Under the pieces are notes generated by a model, which saw only the letters and a program-made list of their open reading frames with translations, was not told the DNA's origin and searched no databases. Shown piece by piece: positions 50,116 through 62,300 of a DNA stretch of 64,000 nt (within the stretch, counting starts at the first letter, position 1; the number at the start of each line of letters is the position of its first letter). The DNA comes from Oikopleura dioica. Taxonomy: Eukaryota; Chordata; Appendicularia; Copelata; Oikopleuridae. The stretch spans positions 10,106,501-10,170,500 of the forward strand of contig OU015569.1 in the NCBI GenBank assembly GCA_907165135.1, in the 5' to 3' direction. The position numbers and the translations under genes are program-made.

Positions 50116-52764
50116 ATGAAAGTATTAAATTTTACAATTTTAAGCAGTGTCTTTGCGGCCGAGCAGTGCTGGTCCGAAAATAGTCCTTATTCGGGAACAG
50201 TTTCTGTGACTAGATCAAGAAGGGCTTGCCAAAATTGGAGTTCCTCGTGGCCTCGGAAGGTTGCTCACCGGCCGAGTACAGAATCGCGAAATTATTGCAG
50301 GAAAGTAAATGATACTCGACCGGGGAAGCTAAAGATACCTTAGGAATCCTGATAATGATCCTGGAGGACCATGGTGCTATACTAAAAATGGAGACCGTAC
50401 GTGGGAATTTTGCGACATTCCTAAATGTCGGCGTAACTCAGCCGCAGTAGAAAAGGATCCGTGCGATAAGAGCGCCTTCTATTACACAGGCTTTACGAAC
50501 ACCACTAAAACTGGCCGAGAGTGCTCAAACTGGCGATATTCACCCCATAATTATTGCCGGACGTTTGACAAACAAAGATCAGGAACGTGGCTTCATAGCT
50601 ATCTTATACTCTTATCTATATGAACTTCTCTGAAGCCGAGTTAAGGACCTTTCTGCTTTGTTGAATACGATGACTTTAATTGGAGACATGGAGGAACAAT
50701 TCGAAAAAGGGAACAGGAAAGCTGTACGGTCTTGCCGGAACCAGAAATGCAGAAGGATTCGAGAGAATGTCCTATTGGTTGTTTGACCGATGATGTCGGG
50801 TCGGAATACCGAGGAAAAGCGTACATGACAGCCAAAGGTTTTTTGTGTCAAAGATGGGACGTCGACTATCCAAATCGTGTTGAGCACGCGCCTGATGCTG
50901 ACGATAGATCTCACAACTATTGCCGCAATCCAAACAACGATCCTCGTGGTCCATGGCAAGGTTCTTCGTTATCAAATTAGATAAAAAGCAATAAAATAAG
51001 ATTGAACCTAAAATAAGTGCTACACATTTGACCGCATTTCGAAGAAAGGGTACTGCACGCAAATCCCTCTCTGTGAATCGTCCGGTAGACGTCCTCCAAC
51101 GACAATAAGACCTTCAACTACGACGCGCAGGAGACAGCCAAGTTGGGTCAACCCAACATCACGTCCAACTACAACAACTACCTCGAGAATAACATTCCCT
51201 CCAAGAAATTCTGCGCGTCCCTCTTCCGCGAGGATTCCAGCTAAATGTGGCGATCCAATAGTCAAAGATCAAGATATACTCGCTTCTGTTACGAACTTAG
51301 TTTAGGTTCATAAACGCAATAACTTGATTTACTTTTGATTTCAAATTAGCAAAATTGAACTGATAAAGACAATCGAAGATGGAAACCAGGTTCACTGAGA
51401 AGATCAAAACGGATACATGGTGGAATTAACGCTATTGCCGGGTCATTCCCATGGATAGTTTCGTTGAAAGGTCCCTCATGAACGGCTTTAAACTCCTTTC
51501 ATAGAAGTTCTATCAATTTACTTTAATAGCGTGTTCAAGTTAATAAGCCTGAAAAGCAACAGAAAATTGTGCAGGAACGATTCTAGGACCGCGGCTTATT
51601 GTTACGGCGGCACACTGTGTTGCTAGTCTAACAGTTGAGACCATCCGTCTTTTTGCTGGTGCCTTTTCGATCCGCAAGTATGGTTATATTTTTCTGTGTT
51701 AAAAGATGTTAAAGTTGGATCTGATGGCGTGGAGCTGACAGCAAAGGAAATTATTGTTCATCCGGATTTTTATCAAGCATCTGGAGGCGCACCAAGGGAA
51801 AGGGCAAAAAGTCTACTGTTTTACTCCTCTAGTAATCACAAGGCCCCACGGATAGATATGACGTTGGTCTTGTTTTCGTGGAAGATATACGCTTCAATAA
51901 TTATATCCAGCCTGCCTGTTTTCCCAGGTATCATCAAATTATGTGATCTTCCAACTTTGACGCTTCAAAGGCCAGAGAGCTTGGAGCAAATTGGGAGATT
52001 ATCGCAAAAGTCATGAGAATATACAACTGCTCAAAAGTTACTATTCTAACTCAGTAAAGATGATAGAACTTTATCAAATAACTTTGTTCAAAGATTATTT
52101 TTTGTTTAGCGAGGAAGACTCAAAACCAGAGGATGGCGATGTGTGTGTTATCGCCGGCTGGGGAGCTTCTCGAAGCCAAGAATATTATCAATTTGTACTG
52201 CACGATTTGTTTTCTTTGTCGTAATGAGTTTTTCGTAGTTGCAAAAGGGCGTCATCCGAATTTTCGATGACAATCAATGCAAACGTCTGATTGGAAGCCG
52301 ATTCCGTTCTGATCAAGAGATCTGCGCCGGCCGCGTCGACGGAAGGAGCGGTTGAAAATATGCTTAGCGAGCAAACTAATCTATTCAAGTGATTGGTACG
52401 CCATCAGCAAGCTGCTTTCATGGCTTATTTGCGGAGAAAGTGGCTTTGTACAAGTCCAATAATCAGAACAATAGAATTTGGCGGCTATTCAACCAGCTTA
52501 AAAGTGTTGATAGTTGTCATGGGGACTCGGGAGGGCCACTCATGTGCTACCGGGAGAAATCTTCTAAACCTCGATGGACCCTTGATGGAATAGTCAGTTG
52601 GGGAGCTGGGTTTTGTGGTTCAGCTGGCAGTCCCGGGGTTTACCAAGAGTTTGCCTTTTACAGGGGTAAGATTAATCGCCAAGAAAAGCGAGATATATGT
52701 TGTTTCAATTTATTTAGAGTGGATTTTCCAGGAAGCAAGGAAGTACAATAACAGACGGCAATAA
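50116..52764 (+). CDS. kringle-containing trypsin-like serine protease
   Basis: A secreted plasminogen/hepatocyte-growth-factor-activator-like protein. ATG at 50116 gives a short signal ([18 protein letters not shown]). Kringle 1 is split by an intron at 50301-50343 (NYCR / [28 protein letters not shown]). Kringle-like 2 contains [16 protein letters not shown] and [13 protein letters not shown]. Kringle 3 contains [20 protein letters not shown] and [16 protein letters not shown], ending [10 protein letters not shown] Thr/Arg/Pro-rich linker (51085-51240) leads to AKCGDP and the activation site [20 protein letters not shown]. Catalytic His lies in [19 protein letters not shown], Asp in [20 protein letters not shown] and Ser in [12 protein letters not shown]; the Asp before SCHG predicts cleavage after Lys/Arg. 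After a GTAAGATT intron it ends [15 protein letters not shown] with TAA at 52762-52764. All triad residues are present. The 50301 intron begins GA. Confidence 0.9.
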
Positions 52765-52922
52765 TAAGGAAGTTATTCAAAAGAAGGGTCACACTGTAAA
52801 AAATACCAGTATTAGTTGCCATTAGCAGAACTAAATATACATGAAATTAGCACTCATTTGGCGTTTTTTTTTTTGTTAGACAGGTTTTTCTGTTTTCTGT
52901 GTATTTGCTGTTTGTGAGATTT

Positions 52923-54116
52923 TTAAGCATATCGATCAGTTTTCTTGCGTAGAGCGACAGCTGCAACAATTCCAAAGATTTCAAGGACCAGGGCACCAGC
53001 ACCGACTCCACCAAGAATGAGTCCAGCTTTCTTCAATTGATCCTTAAAAATGTTAGAAGACTAGCACAGAAGAAGAGTTTCTGAAATAACCTCGCAAAGG
53101 TCGTCTCTGTAAGAGACATCGTTGATTGCACAAGTGTCTGAAGTAGGATTACAGCAGGTAGCAGGAGCATCGACAACTAGAAGTCAAGTTTATAGTGGAA
53201 TTTAATTGTCCTATTAGAGAAGAAAGGATTTATGTAGTCATTGTACTCACAGAGCCGAGGGATTTGGATTATTCAAAGTGAAATCCCGCTGTGCAAAACA
53301 AAAGAATGCGGATGGGAAAATGTTTTTAAGGTAAAATAACAAACATGCCGCTGGACAATGACAATAATCAATCAGCAATACCTGTAGAGTTGGCCGGGCT
53401 ATTCCACTCGCAGCAATCAAGAGTAGTTCTCATCGTGTCAACGAAATCGTTGTTGAAGATCAAGGCGGGATCTTGAGGATCACTGGTATCGTTCTGAATT
53501 TCGTGTAAGACAGTTATCACAAGTGTTGTGACGTACCGTGTACATGTTGAAGCGATCCCCCACGAAGTCGTCGATTATCGGATACTTGACGAAAGCGAGA
53601 ATCACAAGAGCAAGTTCAGCTAAAATGCATCGGTACATATCAATTCCTTCTTTTTATGAGAACATACCAATAATTAACAAAATAACCAAAATCATATAAA
53701 TCGTCAGCATAAACTTGTTCTTGCAGCAGCCTAAAATTGACATTCATTTTTACAGTAATCGCTAATCTGGTCTTTTCAAAACCACAAAAGCTTTTACCTC
53801 CAAACGCTCCTAGAAGAGACAAAAGAGCAGTGAAAGAGCCAACAGCAATGGCCAAGTAAATGGCTCCTTCAAAGACGGTCATCATGTTTGTGAATTCCTC
53901 AGGAATGGGTTCAGTACTGTTCTTGCTAAATGTCTCCCGGGAAACGTCCACAAGCTAACAAAGCGAGTTAGTGCATCCATTTGACAAAAAAAAACTCACC
54001 TTGTAAAAGCTCTCAGAGTCGAGGAGCAGCCAAAGGCTCAGCCCTAGAAGACCGAGGCCTCCAATTCCAATGAGCAAGTTCAGAGCGACAAAAATAATCT
54101 GCAGGCATTTTCCCAT
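52923..54116 (-). CDS. tetraspanin
   Basis: Four-pass membrane organiser. The start is ATG at 54116. TM1 lies in MGKCLQIIFVALNLLIGIGG (preceding LGLLGLSLWLLLDSESFYKL). TM2 is in MTVFEGAIYLAIAVGSFTAL, followed by LLGAFG and a Cys-rich turn CCKNKF. TM3 is in MLTIYMILVILLIIG, continuing ELALVILAFVKYPIIDDFVG. The large extracellular loop has the double-Cys motif (LDCCEWN, in place of CCG) plus TCCNPTSDTCAINDVSYRD and DLCE. TM4 is LILGGVGAGALVLEIFGIVA, with the C-terminus ALRKKTDRYA and TAA at 52925-52923. Multiple short introns. Partner and process cannot be told from sequence. Confidence 0.9.
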
Positions 54117-54767
54117 TCTCTCTTTTTTCTTCTTCGTTGATTTCTCCTACTGATGAGATGATATCTTAGCTATTTAAAATCGGCTAAGCTCGATCAGAAT
54201 CAAAAATCTTATTGACAATAAAATAAGTCTTTTTTCACTGAGTGCGCGGATAGGTAGCTCGACTCAACTGTGGCTCAATTGCTCTATCTTTTTCCGCTCC
54301 TACCTGGACAAGGCGTAGAGAGCGCCAGAGATTTTTAATGCGCGGAGAGGACAAAAGCGCTTTTGCGTAAGTCGCGGACGAAGACGTCAACCGTAAAAAA
54401 TTACCGTCATGAGTAAGCCGATGAATGATACTCTGACTCTCATCAAATACGGTTTTTTTATAAGATTACCGTGATATCATCATCGGCTAAGATACTGCCA
54501 TGAGTAACGATGAGAGTAAGTTACCGACATCAAGAACCCAAATTCGGGACCATTAATTTGACTTGCCTGAAACTGGTGTAAATCTAAAAGTGGATTCAAT
54601 CTCGAAAAACGAAAGTCAGTTAGGGCTTTTCTGTTGATCTTGATTTTGCACGAGCGCGCCAATTGCTCCTTATAAGCGGTTGGTAACCACAAAAAAATCG
54701 AATCTCGCGAAACTTTCTTTTCTGCTTTTAATTTTGTCGCTCTTTTTCGTCGCTGAATCATCAGAGA
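54117..54767. other. divergent intergenic region
   Basis: 650 bp between the tetraspanin start (-) and the next gene (+). It contains several variants of a short motif resembling TTACCG(T/A)CATGAG(T/A)AA, in both orientations, at about 54402-54540. A minus-strand frame (54480-54797) crosses the next gene's first exon and is not supported. Confidence 0.4.
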
Positions 54768-55710
54768 ATGACAACTGATCACATCTATCAGGTACATTCA
54801 GCGAATGCCATTGACCGTACTATGTTAGTTGTTTATTAAACATCATCTTTGCTAAAGAAGTACAGAATCGTATTTAGGATCCTGATGACTTTGTCTTTTT
54901 CGTAACCCAAGAACAATACGATGCGGAAACGAGGCTTCTTCGTCGGTCTGCCGCGAAAGCACAAAAACGCAAGGAGAAAGTCAGAAAAACCAAAACCTCC
55001 GATGATTCAATTAAAAAGAGTCCTCAAAAGAAATCGAGAATGCGCACAAGATCACAGGAACTTGCTCGAACTCTCATTATGACTAGGTAAATGATTTACC
55101 TAGTAAATTTACCGTAAATCCTACTGGTAATAAAACAGTCCGCGAGCAACAAAAAGGTCTCTAAAAGAGAATCTGCCCATGCGCATGGTTGTGCCCTTCT
55201 CATCATAAAAACGATTTTGAGCAGACGACCAAAGGACTTGCGCAGGAGTTCGACTTTCTTAGAGCACGCTGCAGCTGCTCGGTCGAGTCCGGCGATCGCG
55301 AAGTTCTTTGGCAGCAAAGACCCAAGATATACTAGCTGGCAAATCGGACGAAGAACAGATCCCGCCTACTACGCAGAATTGGATTTGATATCAGTTTTGC
55401 GAAGGATAGCCGAAGCTAGAAGCGACGATTATTTCGGGAGCGAACACTTCCTCAAGCCAGTAAAAAGGAAATGGGTTCTTCATACGTTGGTTCTCTTCTA
55501 GGACCAACTTTGTGAATCAATTCTATATGCTACCTAGTAGACTATTGCAGTAGAAGCTAACAATTAAATACAACCCAGATAAGATTCATCCAGAATCCAC
55601 TTGCTGAGAAGATTTACAGCCTATACAAAGAGGAAACCTTCGCCCGTTTCGCGAGAGAAGAAGAAGATACAATGATTGTTGAATATTGTAACAAACATTT
55701 TCCATTGTAA
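54768..55710 (+). CDS. unknown basic, probably nuclear protein
   Basis: ATG at 54768 (MTTDHIYQ), then a GTACATT intron into DPDDFVFFVTQEQYDAETRL and a Lys/Arg-rich stretch (RRSAAKAQKRKEKVRKTKTS, KKSPQKKSRMRTRSQELART). After a further intron, SRRPKDLRRSSTFLEHAAAA, FFGSKDPRYTSWQIGRRTDP and LISVLRRIAEARSDDYFG follow. The last exon reads FIQNPLAEKIYSLYKEETFA and ends EYCNKHFPL with TAA at 55708-55710. The bipartite basic region suggests nuclear location. No domain recognised. Confidence 0.6.
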
Positions 55711-56333
55711 ATACTCGCCATTATCATCTTTAATCATGCCATATAAAACCTGTACAAATGTCAATACAACTCAACAACATAATATTTTTTTTGTGTTTTA
55801 TTCATGAGTTTTTGCGTTTTGAGGAATGGTTAAAGTATGCAGAGCCGAATGAGCTCAACTAAAAGCTTAGAAAGTAAAAGTTTGAACTCATTAAGACTCT
55901 GTGTCGCTGCCTTCCGGGTTAGATAGTAAGTTTAACAAATAAATATATATTTTACGATAAATCATCGTCGATGATGGTCATTTCTACGGAACTAAAAAGC
56001 TAACGACTCTAAAAAATATGTATCAAAGGTAAATGGAACGTGTAAATGGCAGTATATGAAGCCAAGAGGCAGGTGCGGGTTTTCATTCATGCGGATTCTT
56101 GAACTCGAATGTGGGCTGTCGCGGCTTCGTTGATTATGTGTCAATAGTAAACTAAGAATAACTGTTACAGAAGACAACAGAAAAATATAACTTACAATAT
56201 TTTGCTTTCTTACAAATAGTTGCGAAACTAAAGAGGAATTTCGATGAACTAAAAATATTTATCAAGATTTGATGAGCAATGCTAAAGTACCAGAATTTTT
56301 AAGGCTTCTTTGGCTGAATCATCGATAGCAATT
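55711..56333. other. intergenic between convergent genes
   Basis: Contains the 3' ends of the basic protein (+) and the giant RS protein (-). A minus-strand open frame at 55992-56177 has no support. ATTTTA-rich sequence with AATAAA-like signals fits 3' UTRs on both sides. Confidence 0.45.
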
Positions 56334-59300
56334 TCAGATTGATGGGGAACTTTCGCGTGTTGTTTCTTCCTTGGGAATTGGTTGACTTTGAACTGTCTTC
56401 GTGCTACTCGATGCTGAAGGTTTTCGCGCATCGGCGAGTGGTGTAGAAGTCCTACTTCTTTCATAATTTTTCGATGCTTTGGGTCCTCGCTTCTTTGCAG
56501 TCCACTTTTTCTTCGCCTTGCCTTTTTGGTCAGCCTTATCTGGCAAGATCGGACTTGCTTCTCTCAAACGTGGAGGATGAAGACTATTTCTCGGGCCGGT
56601 ATCATCTCGACTAGGGCGACGGCTTTTGTCATCCCTTTTTCGACGACGGTCAATCTCATCTCGACTTCCACGACGGCTTTCATGACGGGCCGAATCGTCG
56701 CGACTTCCAAGTCGATTTCTCACATTTCTCTGAGGAGAGCTTCGTCGGCTGGACCCCGTGGAGTGCTTTCTATCACTATCTCGTCGCTTCCTCTCATGAC
56801 GGCGCGGGCTTTCACGCTTTCTTTGTTTCTCTTGGTTTCTTCCATCACGGTTGCCAGGTCGTTTTGATCTGGGAGATCTCTCACGAGAATCCCGACGACG
56901 GCGTCGCTCAGGGCTCGCTTCACGACTTTTCTTTCGCTCGGTAGAAGCAGGTTTGCATGGACTTTCAGGTATTTCACCTTCTTCCGTCTCAACAGGCTCA
57001 GGATAATCTTTGGTAGGGGTTTTTGAACCACTACGATTATCTTTATTATCGTTTATTTTTCGCGAGATCGTGGAGGATTCAGCCACTGTTTTCGTATCAG
57101 AAGGGATATCCAAAGTTGCACGACTAACGAGAGCGGAGGTGTCCATCGACGATGGCATCGTAGTTTCTTCAGGTTTGTCTGGCGAAGCCGGGTTTGATTT
57201 TTCCTTAGTCGCCGGTTCCTTTGAGATCGTGGAAGATTCAATCACTTTGTTCGTATCAGAAGGAATATCCCCTTCCATCGTGGAGTCCATCGAGAGATCT
57301 AAGCCAACCTCGATGATCATAGCATCGAATGCCTTCTTTTCTTCAGGAGACATTTTCTCGCGTCGGTTTTCGAGGTCACAGTCGAATCCTATTCGTGACT
57401 CGATTTCGTCGTCGACAGGACGTTCTTCGGCGTTCATTTTCATCTCCGACGGATTCTCCGCCGAATTAGAGCCTTTTCCCGAATCGTCCTTTGGTGGAAC
57501 AGCCTTCGAATCTTCAGGTAAAGATTCTTCGTCAAGTGTAGAATCCCAGCCAGGAGGATCAGAACCTGAATCCGACTCATTCGCCGCGAGCTCCTCTTCC
57601 ATTGTCGAAAACTCGATTTGAATTTGATGCGCAAGCTCTTCTCGTCTTCGCTTTACATCCGAAATCAAGCAGTATTCTTCATGAACGCTGCTTCCAGTAT
57701 CATCAGAACTCGATGGATGCTTTCTTTTTCGCCCATTATCGGTTTCCAAACTATCTTTTTTATCGAGAAACTTGATTCTTTCTTTCGTATCAAGCTGATC
57801 AAAAGGCAACATTTGAGAGCCACTAGTGCCGGTGTTGAAAAATACATCTGTATCATCCATTTCTTGAAGCTTTGCCAAATTTTTCCTGACGTTTTCCCGA
57901 CTTTTCAAGGAAACGTCATCCATTGATGGTTTAAGGTCAGAAGAAGTACCAAGTTCCTTTGGACTTGACTCCGTCGAGATAGTACGGACTTTGATAGTCG
58001 TCTGCGCAGCTGGATTTTTCTTTTCCAACTCTGCAGACGAGTAAACATCATCATCGCTCTCTTCGTCAGAGCTGGAAGACACATAAATTTCCGACTCTTC
58101 TCCATCTGCATCGAAAGAGGTTGATAAATCCGGGTTTTTCGCCTCATCCTGACTTTCTTCACCTGAGACGGTATCGATAAGACTTGAATAAGATGCTCCA
58201 CGTTCCAACAAAACGTCGAGACTTGGCGCTACAAGTGAATTCATCATTTCTGATGGCTGGGCTTTGTTTTTGATGCAGGCTTCTACACATGAACTTCGAC
58301 CTGATTCATTTCCAACTTCTAACTCCTCGTCAGAAGAGGAATTGATTGAGGAATCCGAGTCGGACGGATCTTGATTCTCTTCTAGTGGCGCTTCGTATAT
58401 AACAGTAAATTTCGACTGATCACGTGGAGGCGAAAGTGCGTTTTCAGTCGACGAAACACTTGATTGACTTAATGTTAAGCCCAGAGACGCCGGAACCTGA
58501 GATAAATATTGCGCTGAGGAAATCTATATACAATCTACCTGATCTTCTGCGTTTTTGAGAGGCACCGGCCCATCTCTTTCATCGTCACGAACGCTCTCTT
58601 CCATTATAGTGCTCAGATTTTTCGGCTGAGCATCGTCGTGATCATTTTCTTCCTCCAAAGAAGAGTCCATTGAAGTGTCGAACGAGGAATCCATAGATGA
58701 ATCGAAGGATGAATCTGCTGTCTGATCAAGATCTTCGTCATCTGATTGATGCGATCCCTTTTTGAACTTTTTCTTATTTTTCCGCAGCTTCTTCGGCTTT
58801 CTACGCTTCAGTTTGGCTTGCTTATTCCCATCGATATCGTTTCTTCTGCCTGCTGGACGTGTAAACAGGTGTTCGTTTTGACTTCGTGTTCCATCTACGA
58901 TAAGATCCTCTGAGCTTTTGGGTGTGTCATAACCAGTCACCTCTGGTTCGGCTACTTTAGAAACCGAGGGGCCAGCCATTTGCCGGTGGTCAACAGCTGC
59001 CGATTGTTCCGGAATATTTGATGGTACTTCGTTTGGAACTGTGGTCCACGAAGCTTCATTCCTGTTCTGACGATGAACTCGTGGCCAGAGAGGGGTCAAA
59101 TATGTGGAAGAAGGAGGTGCACAAAAGTTGCCGGGTGGAGGCTCGTCGAGACCAGAGTATTCATCGAAAAAGTTCTGACTATGGCCAACGGTTCGCTCAT
59201 CTCTCACGGAATCGTATCCATAGTTCAATTTCATCGCATCATCATGAAGCATGTTTGTTGGCATAATAATACCTTCCTGTTCAATGACAGATTCATTAGC

Positions 59301-62300
59301 AGCTACTGGACTGTTCGATGATTTATCAACTGTCAAGTCAAGTGGTTCTTCTTGGACCTGTGGAAAAATCGGAGGCACAGGACTATCCGTGTTGCAGCTT
59401 TCGCTATCTTGAGTTGCAGCCTCTATTTTTGGGAGAAGGGAGCTTTGAGCAGCTTCAGTCTCCTTGTTTTCTAATTGCGCTTCATTGCAACGATCTTCCT
59501 CAGGAACACCAGAAGATCTACATTCTTGGGCTTCTTTTGGGATATTTAACTAAAATACAATGATAATGATTCTCTAGAACCGATTTGTTTACCAAGATGG
59601 TTTCCGCTTTATCGGATCCTGTGGCTCTGCTCGTATCGTCTTTTCCCGCATTAATTTGATGCTTGAGTAAATGTGTTGAAGCAAATGCCTTAATATAATT
59701 AGGTAAAGATAAATTAACAGCATTCATTCACTCACGGATTCAACTGAGCTTTGGTTGCTGGAGTTATCCGTTGGCTTCGTAGCCTGGCTCACATCTGCTT
59801 CGTTTGTCCCCTGTTCGTTGTTGAAAAGGTTTACTCTTACAGCTTCAACTCTAGCGTTTTGCGCGTCATGGGATGTATCTGCTTCTCCACACTTGGGTGT
59901 TTCTTCTTGGGTGCCTTTAGACGCAGCGAGTTCTTGAAGGAGCGGAGTGTCGATGACACTGTTGGACCAAAGATATTCCAAAGTTGCTGGGCTAACGAGA
60001 GCGGACATGTCCATCGTATTGTCTTGAGGTTTGTCCGGAGAAACCGGAAGTTTCTTTGTTTTTTCTTCGGTTGGTGCCGTCGCCGTTTCCTGTAAGGAAG
60101 CAACACTTTCTTCCGGAGAAATATCGGTTGCCTTCTCAGATGAATCCCTAGGCTGCGATTCAGAGATAACAGTTTCAATAGCTGCCTTCTCAGTCGTTTC
60201 TTCTGCAGGAAGAAAGACGGGGCGTTCCTTGCAATCAGTACTTTGGGAAATGTTCGAACGAGCATCGCTATTTGGAACGCTATTTTCCGACGAAGACATA
60301 GCGTCAATTTTTTCAGCAGGTTTAGCCAATATTCCGTTTGTTCCGACGAGGGTTTTATCGCAACTGTCGAGAGTAGCAGCAGCTCGTGGATCCTCTGTTT
60401 GTTGCTCCTTTTTGTGTTCTAGAGATTGTCTGTCGGATCCTTCTAGACTGTTTTCATTGCCTTTGATACACTCCTTCATTGAGGACATTTTCTGACACAT
60501 AAGAAGGCCGATAGCCGCATCTTCAATGTTCTGCATTTCGGTTGAAGAGTTAACACCGGAGAAAAGCTGAGAAAAGTTCTCGGTCGAGTTGGTTTCTGTA
60601 GACTTTTGCAGATCTTTTTCACGATCTTCTGGCTGCTTCTCGACTTTATCATCGGAAGAATTCTCATTCATTGAGTTAGGCGAACGCTCCGGCGCTACAG
60701 ACGGTTTTTCAAGAATTTCTCCAGCTGGCTTTGTCGCCTTCTCCTGACTATGATTCTCTTCAATTGGCCGCAAAGGCTCACTGACAGATGATTTTGCCTT
60801 GTCTGACGATGTTATTTCTTCGGTAGCCTTCTCTTCTTGTGGTTGACATTTGGAATTCTCGCCAGCGTCATCACCTTTTCGCTCGTTTTCAACACTTTCA
60901 GTTACGATAAGACGTTGTTCTTGCGGAATCACTTCTTTTGAGATCGGCGTATTATCAGAAGTGGTTTTACTCTCTTTCAGCTGACGAACTCCAACAACCG
61001 GAATGTCGAAATTATCAAAGTCACCGGCCATAGATTTTAGTGCAACTCCGAGTCTTTCTTCTGAGGGTGTTTGAACAACCGTGGAACTCTCACTCGCAGT
61101 TATACCATCCTTTGTTGATGCGTTTTCCGAGCTAGAATGCGGCGGCGTCAGCAGAGTTTTGTCTTGCCCAGGGTCTGGAATCGGATCGTCATTTGACTTT
61201 TTCGGTACTTCCTCAGAGTTATTTTGAGTAGGGATTGGAGAAGTGTTGGGATCTCTACCATTGAAGAAGTCAATCGTTTTACTTGGTGTTTTCAGATTTT
61301 TCAAAAAGTCAAGATTGAGAGGAGCAGGATTAGATTCACTTGGTGCACCCATCAATTCATCGGGAATGACGTTTCGTGGAGGTGTTGTCGGGGGAGGAGG
61401 CAGTGGAAAGTCTTGTTCGAAAACGTACTCGATCGGCGGCGCTATAGCATCTGCTGAGTAAATATCGAGCAAATTTATCTCCTCTGGTGGCTCATTGCTC
61501 TCAAGTGGCAGTGGACGGTACTCATAAGGCTTGCAATCATTCTGTTGGGAAGGCAAGTTGTTGTGCGCCTCAGCCGAACTCATAGACTTTTTAGAAGTGA
61601 CTTTGAAAGACCCATCAGCTTTTCTTTCCAAAATCAGAACATCTTGATCATCAATGACTTGGTCGTCGGGCAACATTCTTTTAGACAGGTCTTTCAGTCG
61701 ATTTCCCGGAGTAGGCCGAGGCCGAAGAATTCGTGGATGAGTTTTTCTCGACGGATTTAAAATCGGATATTTGACATATGGGAATTTTCGACGAAGTTTG
61801 AACGGAAGATTCAATCCTTCTCCTTGCGAGACGACTCTTTTTATTGGATCAGAAAGTGGATCGCCAGAGTCAATGAATGTGAGAAAGTCGCCGTTCTCTG
61901 TATTCCATTCATCAGCATCGGTTGTTGTCGGTCTGGGATCGTAAACGAATTTATACTCCTGCTGTTTCACAGGCTCATCAATAGAAGGTTGGGCGGTAGT
62001 CGTTGGTTGTTGAAATAGTTCTTCAGGTGGCGGGTTAGCAATCGGGACGCAGCTCGGAATATTCTCAACAGGAGGTTTCGGAGCAGTTTTTTTCGGGGCT
62101 TTGCGTTTTGAAGCAGATTTCGCCGGGGGTTTCACTGGCTGAGAACTTTTACGTGGCTGAGAACTCTTCTGTGGCTGAGAGCTCTTCTGTGGTTGAGTTC
62201 TCTTATGTGGCTGAGTACTCTTCTGTGGCTGAGTACTCTTACGCTTTCTGGACTCTAGGAACATGGATCCAGGGTCTACCTTCATTTTCAAACCTTCAAG

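Noticed and set aside
57010-57621. 203-codon plus-strand frame
   Set aside because: Antisense shadow of the Ser/Glu-rich coding exon of the giant RS protein; no independent support.
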